A DNA stretch of 64,000 nt from Nitrospirales bacterium (GTDB lineage Bacteria > Nitrospirota > Nitrospiria > Nitrospirales > UBA8639). The stretch covers positions 1-64,000 of the forward strand of contig JAJDBQ010000109.1 in assembly GCA_029261255.1 (NCBI GenBank), in the 5' to 3' direction. Both the position numbers and the translations under genes were made by a program. This document shows positions 16,812 to 26,030 of this stretch, in pieces. The number at the start of each line of letters is the position of its first letter. The first letter of the stretch is position 1. The notes below the pieces were generated by a model. That model was not told the DNA's origin, ran no database searches, and was given only the letters and a program-made list of their open reading frames with translations.

Positions 16812-17080
16812 GTACGTCGTACTTGATCACGCATATAATTTATTCTCATAGGGAAACATATGCCTCACCCTCAAAAGCCTTATTTTTACTTGCTCAAACC
16901 GTGAAGGGCTTTTCCTAAGCCTGTAGGATTCTTCCTTCACGACCCTCATCGAAGCCTCTCCCATATTTGCAGATAACTCTCTGTTTTATCAGTATTTTTC
17001 TTACATCATCGTTCTTGGAACATCCTTTGCATTTGGGTCTTCATAAGTCGCTTTTTTCTTTTTATTCCGTGAGGGTTTCC

Positions 17081-17398
17081 ATGACCTACTCAATTCATGT
17101 TTTCATTTTTGTTGTTGTCTTCATCTTTTCACCTCTCTTTCCTGCCTTAGGAGGAGAAACAGTCAAAGAAATTCCTGGCAACACCGTTGAGGCGAAACCA
17201 GGCTCCAATGGGTCCTACATATTGGAAGGAAAGCTGCTGAATATCGATGGAGAGTTTTGGGTCGTAGAAGATCTCGCTAGCAAGCAACGCCGGATTCATA
17301 TTGGATCCGATACCACAGTTCCTCAATCAGCCAAGCAACCCGGAGACTCTCTTCAGGCTGTTGTCAGAAAAAATGGGCATGCCATTTTCATCCAATAG
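17081..17398 (+). CDS. Small secreted protein, possible OB-fold
   Basis: 105-residue exported protein of unknown function. Signal peptide MTYSIHVFIFVVVFIFSPLFPALG, then about 80 residues (GSYILEGKLLNIDGEFWVVEDLASKQRRIHIGSDT, PGDSLQAVVRKNGHAIFIQ) that read like a five-stranded OB-type barrel, as in DUF5666-like or YgiW-like periplasmic proteins (inference from pattern only). GAGGG precedes the chosen ATG; the longer frame upstream lacks a ribosome site. Followed by a large inverted repeat and then a receiver-domain protein on the same strand. Confidence 0.7.
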   Translation: MTYSIHVFIFVVVFIFSPLFPALGGETVKEIPGNTVEAKPGSNGSYILEGKLLNIDGEFWVVEDLASKQRRIHIGSDTTVPQSAKQPGDSLQAVVRKNGHAIFIQ

Positions 17399-17417
17399 AA
17401 ACGGTTAAACCGTCCAC

Positions 17418-17509
17418 GGCGGAGGGACTGGTCTTTAGGGAAACTGTGATTCCGACCGCACCCGGATTCTTGTTTCCTCATCAGCCACCTTCCCAATGGT
17501 CCCTCCGCC
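17418..17509 (+). other. Nested inverted repeat, candidate structured RNA or attenuator
   Basis: An 11-bp perfect pairing, GGCGGAGGGAC (17418-17428) with GTCCCTCCGCC (17499-17509), encloses a second pairing GGAAAC (17439-17444) with GTTTCC (17472-17477) and an innermost TCCG/CGGA. The arms are concentric, as in a folded RNA, and are followed by CCACCATTTTATT. It lies between the secreted protein gene and the receiver gene. Confidence 0.4.
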
Positions 17510-17552
17510 ACCATTTTATTAAGGGGAAGCGAACTTCAGGGATACGATAATC

Positions 17553-18020
17553 ATGGATATTTTTAGTCTCACTCAATCCTCAACAGTAGAGCCCGCCCCA
17601 GTCACGATTGTGAGTCAGGAGCGCATTTTGCTCGTTGACGATGATGAGCTCCACCGTTCCTGCCTGAAAGAATTTCTTGAACGACGTGGTTACGTCTGCG
17701 TGGAGGCTGAAAATGGGCTCGTTGGACTCGACATGTTGCGGCAAGAACCTATCTCGATCATCATCACTGACAATAACATGCCGAAGATGGATGGGCTCAC
17801 ATTTATTGAACAGGTGAAATATGAGTTCCCCAATGAGATTCTTCCTATCTTCCTTATGACGGCGGAGCTATCCAGCCCTGTCCGGCTCCGTGCGTTTAAA
17901 AATGGGGTATATCGTGTCTTCGAAAAACCTTTAGATTTTCAAGAACTCTGCTATGCCGTTGATTGGGTCGCTAAATTCGATTTACACCCTCCCCTTTCTC
18001 TCAAATCTTCTCCAGCGTAA
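17553..18020 (+). CDS. Single-domain response regulator (receiver only)
   Basis: 155-residue CheY-like protein. The receiver domain (residues ~24-145) has the acidic pair in ILLVDDDELHRS, the phospho-acceptor Asp in IIITDNNMPKMDG, the Thr of FLMTAE and the Lys of FEKPLDF. No output domain follows, so it acts by protein interaction or phosphotransfer. AGGGAT precedes the ATG. The large hybrid kinase gene is convergent 430 bases away and could be its partner, although that kinase carries its own receiver domain. Confidence 0.92.
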   Translation: MDIFSLTQSSTVEPAPVTIVSQERILLVDDDELHRSCLKEFLERRGYVCVEAENGLVGLDMLRQEPISIIITDNNMPKMDGLTFIEQVKYEFPNEILPIFLMTAELSSPVRLRAFKNGVYRVFEKPLDFQELCYAVDWVAKFDLHPPLSLKSSPA

Positions 18021-18449
18021 ATCGCCTGATCCCCGCTTTCCTGACATCCATCAGGAAATGCACCAAATGCAGACTCAGCATTGTAGGGAAGAGCAAACAC
18101 AACCTACCTTCACACTGCAAAACGACTCCCCACAGTAAAACCGATTGTCATGTCTTGCACACAAACCTTTAGCACATCATCTGACATCAAAAAGTGAGAC
18201 CTGCAAGGATTGCATCTGGCATTTGTATACTTACTGAATCTGGGTATGCATTTGAGTACGGATGATGATTGCCATGATAGACGTAGCTGGATTTTACAAG
18301 AAATAACTCACAGCCCCCCACAAATTGTTGCGGGGAACAGAGAGAGCATTTGACTATCAAGAGTTATTCGAGTGTGACTGCGGAGAAAACGGTGGGATGA
18401 AACTCAGAGCTTGCACTAAGAGAAATCAAATGAAAAAAACATCGACTGC
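18021..18449. other. Non-coding gap, nothing recognised
   Basis: About 430 bases between the convergent receiver and hybrid-kinase genes. No credible frame with ribosome site, RNA gene or clear terminator hairpin was found. Confidence 0.5.
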
Positions 18450-21400
18450 TCACTTACGATTCTCGAGTACGTCCTGCAAGGTTTTCGCGAGCCCTGCCCC
18501 ATTAACAGGCTTCATCAGAAACCCCTTGAGGCCAAGTTGATTGGCTTTTTCCTGAGACATGGTGTGACTAAACCCAGTGCACAACACAATAGGAATATCG
18601 TGACGAATCTCGAGCAATGCCTTTGCCAAAGTTTCTCCGCTCATGGTCGGCATCGTTTGATCCGTCACCACCACATCAAACTGATCCGGGTGCTTGTGAA
18701 AGAGCGCAACGGCTTCGTGTGGATTTGTTTTGGTGACAACAGTGTAGCCCAAATGTGTTAATACCTGCTCTCCCCACCTTGCCAATACGTCTTCATCATC
18801 AACAAACAAAATTTTACCCTGGCCTTGAGGCCACTCGACGACATTCGTCATTAGAGCAGGGAGAACGACATCTAACCGAGGAAGCAACACCGTAAAAGTG
18901 GTACCATGCCCCACTACACTTGAAGCAGCAATATGCCCTCCATGACCCACAATAATTCCATGCACGACGGCCAATCCTAACCCTGTGCCTTCACCTAAAC
19001 CCTTTGTCGTAAAAAATGGTTCAAAAATCCTTTCTAATACTTGAGGAGACATTCCTTGTCCTGAATCTTGAATAGTCAATTGCAAGTAAGTGCCAGGGTT
19101 CAAATCAGGAAATGCCTGACTCGAATCCTCCGTCAAATCAATTGATCTGACATTCAGAATCAACTCCCCTCCCGTTTTTCTCATAAAAAATTCGGCATTA
19201 GCACACAAATTCATAATGACTTGGTGCATTTGCGTGGCATCAGCAAACACGACGGCTGAATCGCTCGCTAAGGTCGATCGAATTTCAATCGTAGTTGGAA
19301 GTGTCGCTCGCACCATCTTGAGGGCTTCTTCCACCATCTTATTCAGATCAACGGCTTCCCGTTCTTGATCAGACTGACGACTAAAAGCCAAAATTTGCTT
19401 CACAAGTTCTTTGGCCCGATGGCCTGCGGTTAACACCTCACTTAAATAGGACGTTAATTTCGGCTCTTGCTTGGCCTGCGTCAGCGCAAGTTCTGAATAG
19501 CCGAGAATCGCCCCCAATATATTATTAAAGTCATGGGCAATCCCACCGGCCAAGGTGCCAATCGCTTCCATTTTCTGAGTATGCCGAAGTTGCTTTTCAC
19601 TCTGCGCCAATGCAACTTCCACACGCTTTTGCTCAGAAATATCCTCACACGACAATAACAACATTGGCTCTTGATTCGGACCGACAATAGATCGGCAGGT
19701 TTCTCGCACCCAGAGTCGCGTTCCATCTTTTTTAACTTTTCGGAAAATCTTTTGAGAGGCCTGATTCACAGAGATAAAACACTCCTTAATCTCTTGGCAG
19801 AATAGTTCTTGATCCTCTGGATCAACCACCATTTTCACCGACTGCCCCACAAGATCCTCACGTTCATATTCCAACATCTTTGCACCAAATTGATTCACTG
19901 ACAAAATTTTGAGATCGACATCAACCGTGAAATACATCAGTGGGGCTTCGTCATAGAGAGCTCGATATCGCTCTTCACTGTCTTGTAAGGCATCTTGAGC
20001 CCGCTTCCGTTCGAGTTCAGCCCCTGCTCGAGCCGCAAAGATCTGTAATAATGACTGGTCTTGTGCATTCACGCTCAGAGGCTTGAGATCCATGATCGCC
20101 AAGTTGCCAACGATCTTCCCCTCTGAATTGAAAAGCGGCGTTCCGCAATAGCTCTCAATGTTAAGATTTTTCACTGTGGGATTCTTCGGAAACCGTGCTT
20201 GAACTCCTTGAGAGAAATACACCGGATGTCCCTCAAACACTTTCTCACAAGGTCCTTCGAGACAATTATATTCAAATTTCTCTTCAAAATGATCTGTATG
20301 CCAAAAGGCCACCCCATGGACAATCGGAAAACTCTCTTCAACGCGTTCCGCTAAAAACACCATTGGCACCTGAAGAGCATCCGCCAATTGACGAACAAGA
20401 TTCTTGAAAAAGTTTGGGCTTCCGGGAGCGACAGTTCCCTGTACAATGGCTTCTAGGGCTTCTTCAGACTTTTTTCGATCGGTAATATCACGAGACACCA
20501 CCACCCCTCGAAGATCACCCAGAGCAGTCTGAAACATCCGCCCCGTACTTTCGAACCAACGAAATTCTCCATTTCGATGCCGATAGCGATAGATCGAACG
20601 ACCCGATCCCGCATTCTGCATACCCTGTGTAAATTCTTTCATCACATCTTCAAGATCTTCAGGATGTACGAAGGAAAAAATGTTTGACCCAATTAATTTC
20701 GAAGGGGCATAACCCAACACGGCTTCAAAATTTGGGCTGACATATAAAAACGTGGCGGATTCATCGACTTCGGCGATCAAATCATAGGCATTGTCCATAA
20801 TAGCTCGATATCGTTTTTCTCGTTCTCGAATCGTTAATTCCGTGGCTTTTCGGAATGTGATATCTCGAGCAATACAAAACAGCCCTTCAAGCCCTTCTTC
20901 CGTTTGTACAAAAATTTCCTTGGTCACCAAAAATGTACGGATAACAGCCCCTGCATCTGCCACATCAACTTCGAATGATTTCGGAGTTTTACTGCAAATC
21001 ACATCTTCATCATGTTGGGTAAAAAGCGTATGACTGCCCTCAGGAAATATCTCCCTATCTGTTCTTCCAATCATCTTTTCAATCGAAGATCCTATAATTC
21101 GTGCTCCCATTGAATTGACTAACAAGTATCGACCTTCATGGTCTTTGACAAAAATAATATCGCTTGTTCCCTCAACCACTGTTGTGAGTAACGCGTGCTT
21201 TCGTTTAACCGCTTGCTCTGATTCCTTTTGCTCCGTGATATCGCGAATGGTTCCTCCGCCGCGAATAAATGTTCCCTGCTCATCATAAATGGCCCGCCCT
21301 TTTCCTTTAAACCACCGATACTCACCCTGTTTCGTCTTCAGGCGAGATTCCACATCATAGGGCACATGATTTTCAATATGATTTCTCAAAGCTTGAAACA

Positions 21401-22289
21401 CATGGGGAACATCTTCGGGATGAATGCGTGATGCCCATGATCCCGACACAGGCGGAAACTCATGCTCTTCAAATCCCAAGAGAGCCATGAATTGCGCAGA
21501 GTACCAAGTGGGAGTCTCAGGAGACTCCCAAGATGTATCCGGCAGTAGATGGCATTCCCAGAAACCTTCTTGAGAGCCCATTGCGGCAACTTGAAAACGA
21601 TCAAGCTGTTCACGCAATGTCGCAATCTGACGTTGGGCCTCAGCAAGTTCGTGGCGGAGCTGATCCTTCGTCTTGCGGCTGTCAGGCACACCTGGCTTCC
21701 TCACCTCTTTGACCTTCTTCCCAACTGCTTCAGGCAACGACTCTTGGTTATATCGAGCTGTCACATCTAACAACACTCCCTCATATCCTATACGCTGGCC
21801 TTGGCTATCTCGTATCACTCGCGCATATTCTTCCAGCCACATGGACTCATGATTGGCTCGACGCCCTTGCCAGACGACAGGGCCTACGATTTCTTGATGT
21901 TGAAACAAATGTTGCCACTCGTTGCGTCGGTGTGGTTCCACATAGAGTTGGGTTTCAATATCGGTTACACACTGCATCATTTCTTGAGGAGAGGTATATC
22001 CAAAAAATTGGGCCATGACTTGGTTTGTCGTGACAAACTGTCCCTCGATTGAACTGCGATACATCCCAAACACGGCATGATCAACGAGCTCTTGCAAACC
22101 AATAAATTCCTGCTGTAAGGGTACATCCGTCTGATTCTGCGACAAACGGAGAGACAGATGCAGATCTCCAATTTGCTTTCGAAGGATTTCAAGCGGCTCG
22201 CGGGAAGATGTGCTCGCGGGGAGATTAGGATCCATGAAAGAGGTGTTTGGGTTAAAAAAACGAAACCCAGAGGGCATATACATAACCAC
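18450..22289 (-). CDS. Hybrid sensor histidine kinase with five PAS, one GAF and a receiver domain
   Basis: Cytoplasmic multi-sensor kinase, 1279 residues with no membrane segment. Rough layout: PAS 65-180; coiled coil ~195-225; PAS 230-360 (WFKGKGRAIYDEQG); PAS 365-490; PAS 490-615 (YRYRHRNGEFRWFESTGR); GAF 620-775; PAS 775-900; HisKA 905-975 with the phospho-His in GGIAHDFNNILGA; HATPase with DSGQGMSPQVLERIFEPFF and GEGTGLGLAVVHGI; receiver ~1150-1275 with phospho-Asp in VVVTDQTMPTMSG. Autophosphorylation is expected to relay to the fused receiver. No output-domain regulator is adjacent. The start is uncertain: the GTG used has in-frame ATG codons at 22283, 22277 and 22235, none with a clear ribosome site. 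Confidence 0.92.
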   Translation of the reverse strand: MVMYMPSGFRFFNPNTSFMDPNLPASTSSREPLEILRKQIGDLHLSLRLSQNQTDVPLQQEFIGLQELVDHAVFGMYRSSIEGQFVTTNQVMAQFFGYTSPQEMMQCVTDIETQLYVEPHRRNEWQHLFQHQEIVGPVVWQGRRANHESMWLEEYARVIRDSQGQRIGYEGVLLDVTARYNQESLPEAVGKKVKEVRKPGVPDSRKTKDQLRHELAEAQRQIATLREQLDRFQVAAMGSQEGFWECHLLPDTSWESPETPTWYSAQFMALLGFEEHEFPPVSGSWASRIHPEDVPHVFQALRNHIENHVPYDVESRLKTKQGEYRWFKGKGRAIYDEQGTFIRGGGTIRDITEQKESEQAVKRKHALLTTVVEGTSDIIFVKDHEGRYLLVNSMGARIIGSSIEKMIGRTDREIFPEGSHTLFTQHDEDVICSKTPKSFEVDVADAGAVIRTFLVTKEIFVQTEEGLEGLFCIARDITFRKATELTIREREKRYRAIMDNAYDLIAEVDESATFLYVSPNFEAVLGYAPSKLIGSNIFSFVHPEDLEDVMKEFTQGMQNAGSGRSIYRYRHRNGEFRWFESTGRMFQTALGDLRGVVVSRDITDRKKSEEALEAIVQGTVAPGSPNFFKNLVRQLADALQVPMVFLAERVEESFPIVHGVAFWHTDHFEEKFEYNCLEGPCEKVFEGHPVYFSQGVQARFPKNPTVKNLNIESYCGTPLFNSEGKIVGNLAIMDLKPLSVNAQDQSLLQIFAARAGAELERKRAQDALQDSEERYRALYDEAPLMYFTVDVDLKILSVNQFGAKMLEYEREDLVGQSVKMVVDPEDQELFCQEIKECFISVNQASQKIFRKVKKDGTRLWVRETCRSIVGPNQEPMLLLSCEDISEQKRVEVALAQSEKQLRHTQKMEAIGTLAGGIAHDFNNILGAILGYSELALTQAKQEPKLTSYLSEVLTAGHRAKELVKQILAFSRQSDQEREAVDLNKMVEEALKMVRATLPTTIEIRSTLASDSAVVFADATQMHQVIMNLCANAEFFMRKTGGELILNVRSIDLTEDSSQAFPDLNPGTYLQLTIQDSGQGMSPQVLERIFEPFFTTKGLGEGTGLGLAVVHGIIVGHGGHIAASSVVGHGTTFTVLLPRLDVVLPALMTNVVEWPQGQGKILFVDDEDVLARWGEQVLTHLGYTVVTKTNPHEAVALFHKHPDQFDVVVTDQTMPTMSGETLAKALLEIRHDIPIVLCTGFSHTMSQEKANQLGLKGFLMKPVNGAGLAKTLQDVLENRK

Positions 22290-22467
22290 AATGAAAGATC
22301 TAGAAACTTATGTCAAGAGAAAATTCCTATATCTATGCCCTTTTCCCTTCTCTTCAATAGACAGACTATTCTCAATTTTAATCTCCGCACCTCTCATTTT
22401 TGATACCACTGAAAGGCCATGGTAGACTTCAATCCATTTTTTCCTTTGTTACGAACTGGACACAATC

Positions 22468-23259
22468 ATGAAAAAACCCGTTCTGACGATCGCCGGCTCT
22501 GATCCTAGCGGAGGCGCTGGCATTCAAGCTGACCTTAAGGCTCTGTCTGCAAACAGCGTCTTCGGCATGTCGGTCCTCACTTCAATTACGGCCCAAAACA
22601 CATGTGGAGTTTCATCAGTCTTTCATCTCCCTTCCTCCATCATTCAAGCCCAACTTGATGCAATATTTTCCGACATCCCGGTCAAGACCATCAAGACTGG
22701 CATGCTGGCTACGACAGAAATTATCAAGACGGTGAGTCATACACTGGCAACTCAAAATATAGAACATCTTGTTGTGGACCCAGTGATGGTGGCGAAAGGT
22801 GGCCACAGACTCCTTGAAGATGAGGCAATCTCTGCGCTTAAGGACACACTGTGCCCTCAAGCGACTTTGATCACGCCTAACATTCACGAAGCAGAAGTGT
22901 TATCTGGCATCACAATTAAGACTCTTGCCGAGGCTCGAAACGCAGCAAAAATCATTCATCAACTTGGTTGCCAACATGTCTTGATTAAAGGCGGACATTT
23001 GCACGAACAACCTGGCACGGATCTCCTCTATGACGGTCGATTCTTTCGAATGTTTAAAGCAGATTATATTCAGACGAAGAATACACATGGCACCGGGTGC
23101 ACCTTGGCATCAGCTATTGCGGCAGAGCTTACAAAAGGAAAGCCTATGGCTGATGCCATTGAAGCGGCTAAGACCTACACGACAGAAGCCATACGCCATG
23201 GCTTCTCGCTTGGACAAGGCCATGGGCCAACGGACCATTTCTACTTTTTGCCAAAGTAA
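22468..23259 (+). CDS. thiD: Hydroxymethylpyrimidine/phosphomethylpyrimidine kinase
   Basis: ThiD, 263 residues, phosphorylates HMP and HMP-phosphate to HMP diphosphate for thiamine synthesis in the cytoplasm. Ribokinase-fold signatures are complete: TIAGSDPSGGAGIQADLK at the N-terminus, VVDPVMVAKGG in the middle, TPNIHEAEVLSG, and the anion-hole/catalytic-Asp motif KNTHGTGCTLASAIAAEL. No TPP riboswitch is visible upstream, unlike many thiamine genes. An alpha/beta-hydrolase gene starts 7 bases after its stop, so the four genes from thiD to the carbonic anhydrase may be one transcript. Confidence 0.97.
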   Translation: MKKPVLTIAGSDPSGGAGIQADLKALSANSVFGMSVLTSITAQNTCGVSSVFHLPSSIIQAQLDAIFSDIPVKTIKTGMLATTEIIKTVSHTLATQNIEHLVVDPVMVAKGGHRLLEDEAISALKDTLCPQATLITPNIHEAEVLSGITIKTLAEARNAAKIIHQLGCQHVLIKGGHLHEQPGTDLLYDGRFFRMFKADYIQTKNTHGTGCTLASAIAAELTKGKPMADAIEAAKTYTTEAIRHGFSLGQGHGPTDHFYFLPK

Positions 23260-23265
23260 AAACCC

Positions 23266-24069
23266 GTGGACACTGGCAATGAAAAAGAGCAGATCATTGA
23301 AACGTCCGTGGCGTTTTGGCATTCCTCTGGTCTCTCAACTATTGGCATATTGGCTACGCCCTCCACACCAACAAATCTTGGCGTCATTCTCTGTCATGGC
23401 TTTCTGTCTGATAAACAGAGCCGCACCAATCGACGACTCACTGAGCTGCTCGTACCTCAAGGGATTGCGACGTTTCGCTTTGATTGGTATGGAATGGGAG
23501 AGACTCAGGAGCAGTTCTCCAGCCTGAGCCTCAAGCATTGTGAAGACCAACTCGATGCGGCTTTTCACATGTTGCAAGAGCGTGGCATGGATCGACTCGG
23601 ACTCGTTGGATCAAGCTTTGGTGGATTACTCTCGATTCTCTCAGCTCCTAGGCTAGACGGCCTCCTTGCGTTAGGACTCAAATGCCCAGTCGTGGATTTT
23701 GCAGAATCCTTGCGTCTGGAATTTGGACAAGAAGCCATGGCAAACTGGAAATCGACCAACCAGATACCCAATATCGTTGGTGATGGCTCACCTATTCCCT
23801 TGCATTATCGTTTTTATGAAGAATGTCTGACGTATGATGCATATGCCGTCATCCCACACATACAGATACCCACATTGATCGTTCATGGTGATCAAGATGA
23901 ACTCATTCCACGACCGCAAATTGACCGCTTACTGACCTCACTCACCACGACAAAACAACTAAAATTAATTCAAGGAGCGGGCCATCAATTTGGCCAACCT
24001 GAAGAATTTCGGCTCATGACGAATCATCTGGCCAAATGGATGGTTCATTATCTGAAGAGCTCCTCATGA
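23266..24069 (+). CDS. Alpha/beta hydrolase (S33-like, BAAT/esterase type)
   Basis: 267-residue soluble hydrolase. Oxyanion region VILCHGFLSDKQ, nucleophile elbow GSSFGG (Ser near residue 118), acid in VHGDQDELIPRP and His in GAGHQFGQPEEF: a complete triad. The substrate is unknown; the closest general description is a serine aminopeptidase/feruloyl-esterase-like hydrolase. The GTG start at 23266 is the only good in-frame start, 7 bases after thiD. Its end overlaps the next gene by 4 bases. Confidence 0.85.
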   Translation: MDTGNEKEQIIETSVAFWHSSGLSTIGILATPSTPTNLGVILCHGFLSDKQSRTNRRLTELLVPQGIATFRFDWYGMGETQEQFSSLSLKHCEDQLDAAFHMLQERGMDRLGLVGSSFGGLLSILSAPRLDGLLALGLKCPVVDFAESLRLEFGQEAMANWKSTNQIPNIVGDGSPIPLHYRFYEECLTYDAYAVIPHIQIPTLIVHGDQDELIPRPQIDRLLTSLTTTKQLKLIQGAGHQFGQPEEFRLMTNHLAKWMVHYLKSSS

Positions 24070-24563
24070 GTGAAAGCAAACGAACGCACTATTCGCGTTT
24101 AGCCACAATGGAATCAACTGATACACAGTTGGAAATATTCCGTGTACTCTATCCGATTTTCAAAGATGAAGTTTTCAAACGACGTGAACACATGATACAG
24201 CTGACAGCTTTTGCCAGTACCCTCTTATTCCTCTCGCTTGTTGCCCTGCTTCCGTTGACCATCTGGGAAGCCACACCGCCTTCTATTCGATGGCTCGCGA
24301 TTTCAGGTGTGGGATTATTCTCTGGGCTATTCGCCTATTTCATACTCCAGCATGCAGAACGACATCGGATGGCCAAGCAGCAATTAATAGAATTGGAAAG
24401 AGCCATTGGTCTCTATGATAAGGGTTGGCAAGCAAACAAAGAGGCGCTTTTTCCGCAAAATTGGCAAACCGACTGGGCCACGGACCGAAGCGTCACGATG
24501 TATCTCACCATCCTAAGCGCGCTGACTCTTTTGGTCATCTGTGCCATACTCATTCAGTTTTGA
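24066..24563 (+). CDS. Small membrane protein, unknown
   Basis: 165 residues, no family recognised. A charged N-terminal half (residues 1-45) precedes two adjacent membrane helices (LTAFASTLLFLSLVALLPLTIW and WLAISGVGLFSGLFAYFIL), a soluble stretch with QQLIELERAIGLYDKGW, and a C-terminal membrane helix MYLTILSALTLLVICAILIQF. Start ATG overlaps the hydrolase stop (ATGA), so the two are translated together; the longer open frame upstream belongs to the overlap. The topology suggests a bitopic inner-membrane accessory protein. Confidence 0.75.
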   Translation: MSESKRTHYSRLATMESTDTQLEIFRVLYPIFKDEVFKRREHMIQLTAFASTLLFLSLVALLPLTIWEATPPSIRWLAISGVGLFSGLFAYFILQHAERHRMAKQQLIELERAIGLYDKGWQANKEALFPQNWQTDWATDRSVTMYLTILSALTLLVICAILIQF

Positions 24564-24615
24564 AAGGCCGTCGATTGATACGCAGTATTCGTTCTGCAAC
24601 CAAAGGATTGCACTC

Positions 24616-25134
24616 ATGTTGAAGCCTTATCGGGGTGTCGCTCCCGTTGTCGCAGCCAACACCTTCATTGAAGACACGGCCATGGTCATTGGAGATGTGG
24701 TCATTGGCTCAGACTCTAGCATCTGGTTTTATGCCGTTGTCCGTGGAGATGTGCATTTCATTCGAATCGGGCATCGAACAAACATCCAAGACCTTTCTCT
24801 CCTTCATGTCTCACACGATACGTATCCCTTAACACTCGGGGATGATATTACTATAGGACATCGTGTCATCTTGCATGGATGTACGATTCATGATCGGGTG
24901 CTCGTGGGCATGGGATCAATCATCATGGACGGTGCAGTAGTGGAAGAAGACTGCATTATCGGTGCAGGCAGTTTGGTCACGGAGCATACTCAAATTCCTT
25001 CAAAAAGCCTCATCATGGGATCTCCAGCTAAAGTGAAACGTGCGCTCACAGATGAGGAGTTACTCTGGATCAAAGAGTCGGCATCAAATTACTCTCGTTA
25101 TGCACAACATTATATCTCAGACCAAGAACGATAA
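24616..25134 (+). CDS. Gamma-class carbonic anhydrase family protein
   Basis: 172-residue left-handed beta-helix (hexapeptide repeat) protein of the gamma-carbonic anhydrase/YrdA/PaaY family. The metal-ligand histidines are present: LLHVSHD supplies the first, and IGHRVILHGC supplies the next two, with the family Arg and Asp in VVRGDV. A trimeric zinc or iron enzyme hydrating CO2 is the expectation, though many members are inactive. AAAGGATTGC precedes the ATG, which is why the longer upstream frame is not used. Confidence 0.92.
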   Translation: MLKPYRGVAPVVAANTFIEDTAMVIGDVVIGSDSSIWFYAVVRGDVHFIRIGHRTNIQDLSLLHVSHDTYPLTLGDDITIGHRVILHGCTIHDRVLVGMGSIIMDGAVVEEDCIIGAGSLVTEHTQIPSKSLIMGSPAKVKRALTDEELLWIKESASNYSRYAQHYISDQER

Positions 25135-25209
25135 TTATGAATTGAACGGTGAATATCGTCAAAGCCTTGCATCCCTCGATATCTATCCGACTTCCTAAGA
25201 TCCACCATT

Positions 25210-26019
25210 TTGACCGCTTCTCTCGCACCAAAATCGGCACCGCAACCCCACCCACTTGTCATTCTCGGGGCAGGTTATACCGGCTTTCGGGTCTATCAAC
25301 AAGCTCTCGAAAAAGGGTGGCAAGTCTTCGCCACAAGCCGCAACCCTCAAGACCAATTGCGTGACATCTCTCCTGAACACCGTTTACAGTTTGATCTCAC
25401 CCAAGCCAGCACGTGGTCAACCATCCCCGACCCGGCACACCTTCTTTGGTGTTTTCCTGCTGTGCCCTTTAACCTTGTTAAAGAATTTATGATGACTCGC
25501 ACGCGACAGACTGGTCGACTGCTCGTCATGGGGAGCACCTCTGCCTATGTACCAGAGGGTCATCCCATTACCGAGGACTCTCCGCTCCAGACAGATCTCC
25601 CACGTGTCCAGACAGAGGAGTATCTACGCACGACGTTTGGAGCCGTGCTTATTCGCCTAGCTGGACTCTACGGACCAGGACGACATGTGTTTGATTGGAT
25701 CAGAAAAGGGAAGATTCAGAACACGCGAAAATGGGTCAATCTGCTTCACGTCGAAGACGCCGCCGCCATTTGCCTACAAGCCATCGAACAGGCTTCCGAT
25801 GAAAGCACGTATTTAGCGAGTGATGGTTGTCCACGAACCTGGAATGAAATTTGTGCTGTTGCGTCATCAACATGGCAAATCCCGATACCTGCTCTAACGA
25901 CATCACCAAACCCGGGCAAACAGATATCAATTCAGAAATTGCAAACCGAGTTAGCATACACCTTTCGTTTCCCAGATCTCTTCCAAGCGTTGGATGATAT
26001 TGAGAGAGGCGCATCTTAG
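25210..26019 (+). CDS. NAD-dependent epimerase/dehydratase family protein
   Basis: 269-residue extended-SDR-like protein. Rossmann motif VILGAGYTGFRVYQQAL near residues 17-33, then MGSTSAYVP, YGPGRHVFDWI and LLHVEDAA. The classical YxxxK is not clear (TEEYLRTTFG stands at that place), so it belongs with atypical SDRs such as YeeZ-type proteins rather than true sugar epimerases. The function is unknown. The start codon is TTG, with no better candidate; the upstream GTG at 25149 is in another frame. Confidence 0.75.
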   Translation: MTASLAPKSAPQPHPLVILGAGYTGFRVYQQALEKGWQVFATSRNPQDQLRDISPEHRLQFDLTQASTWSTIPDPAHLLWCFPAVPFNLVKEFMMTRTRQTGRLLVMGSTSAYVPEGHPITEDSPLQTDLPRVQTEEYLRTTFGAVLIRLAGLYGPGRHVFDWIRKGKIQNTRKWVNLLHVEDAAAICLQAIEQASDESTYLASDGCPRTWNEICAVASSTWQIPIPALTTSPNPGKQISIQKLQTELAYTFRFPDLFQALDDIERGAS

Positions 26020-26030
26020 TGCGTCGCGTC

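Noticed and set aside
22290-22467. TPP riboswitch before thiD
   Set aside because: The conserved CUGAGA and related core blocks are absent.
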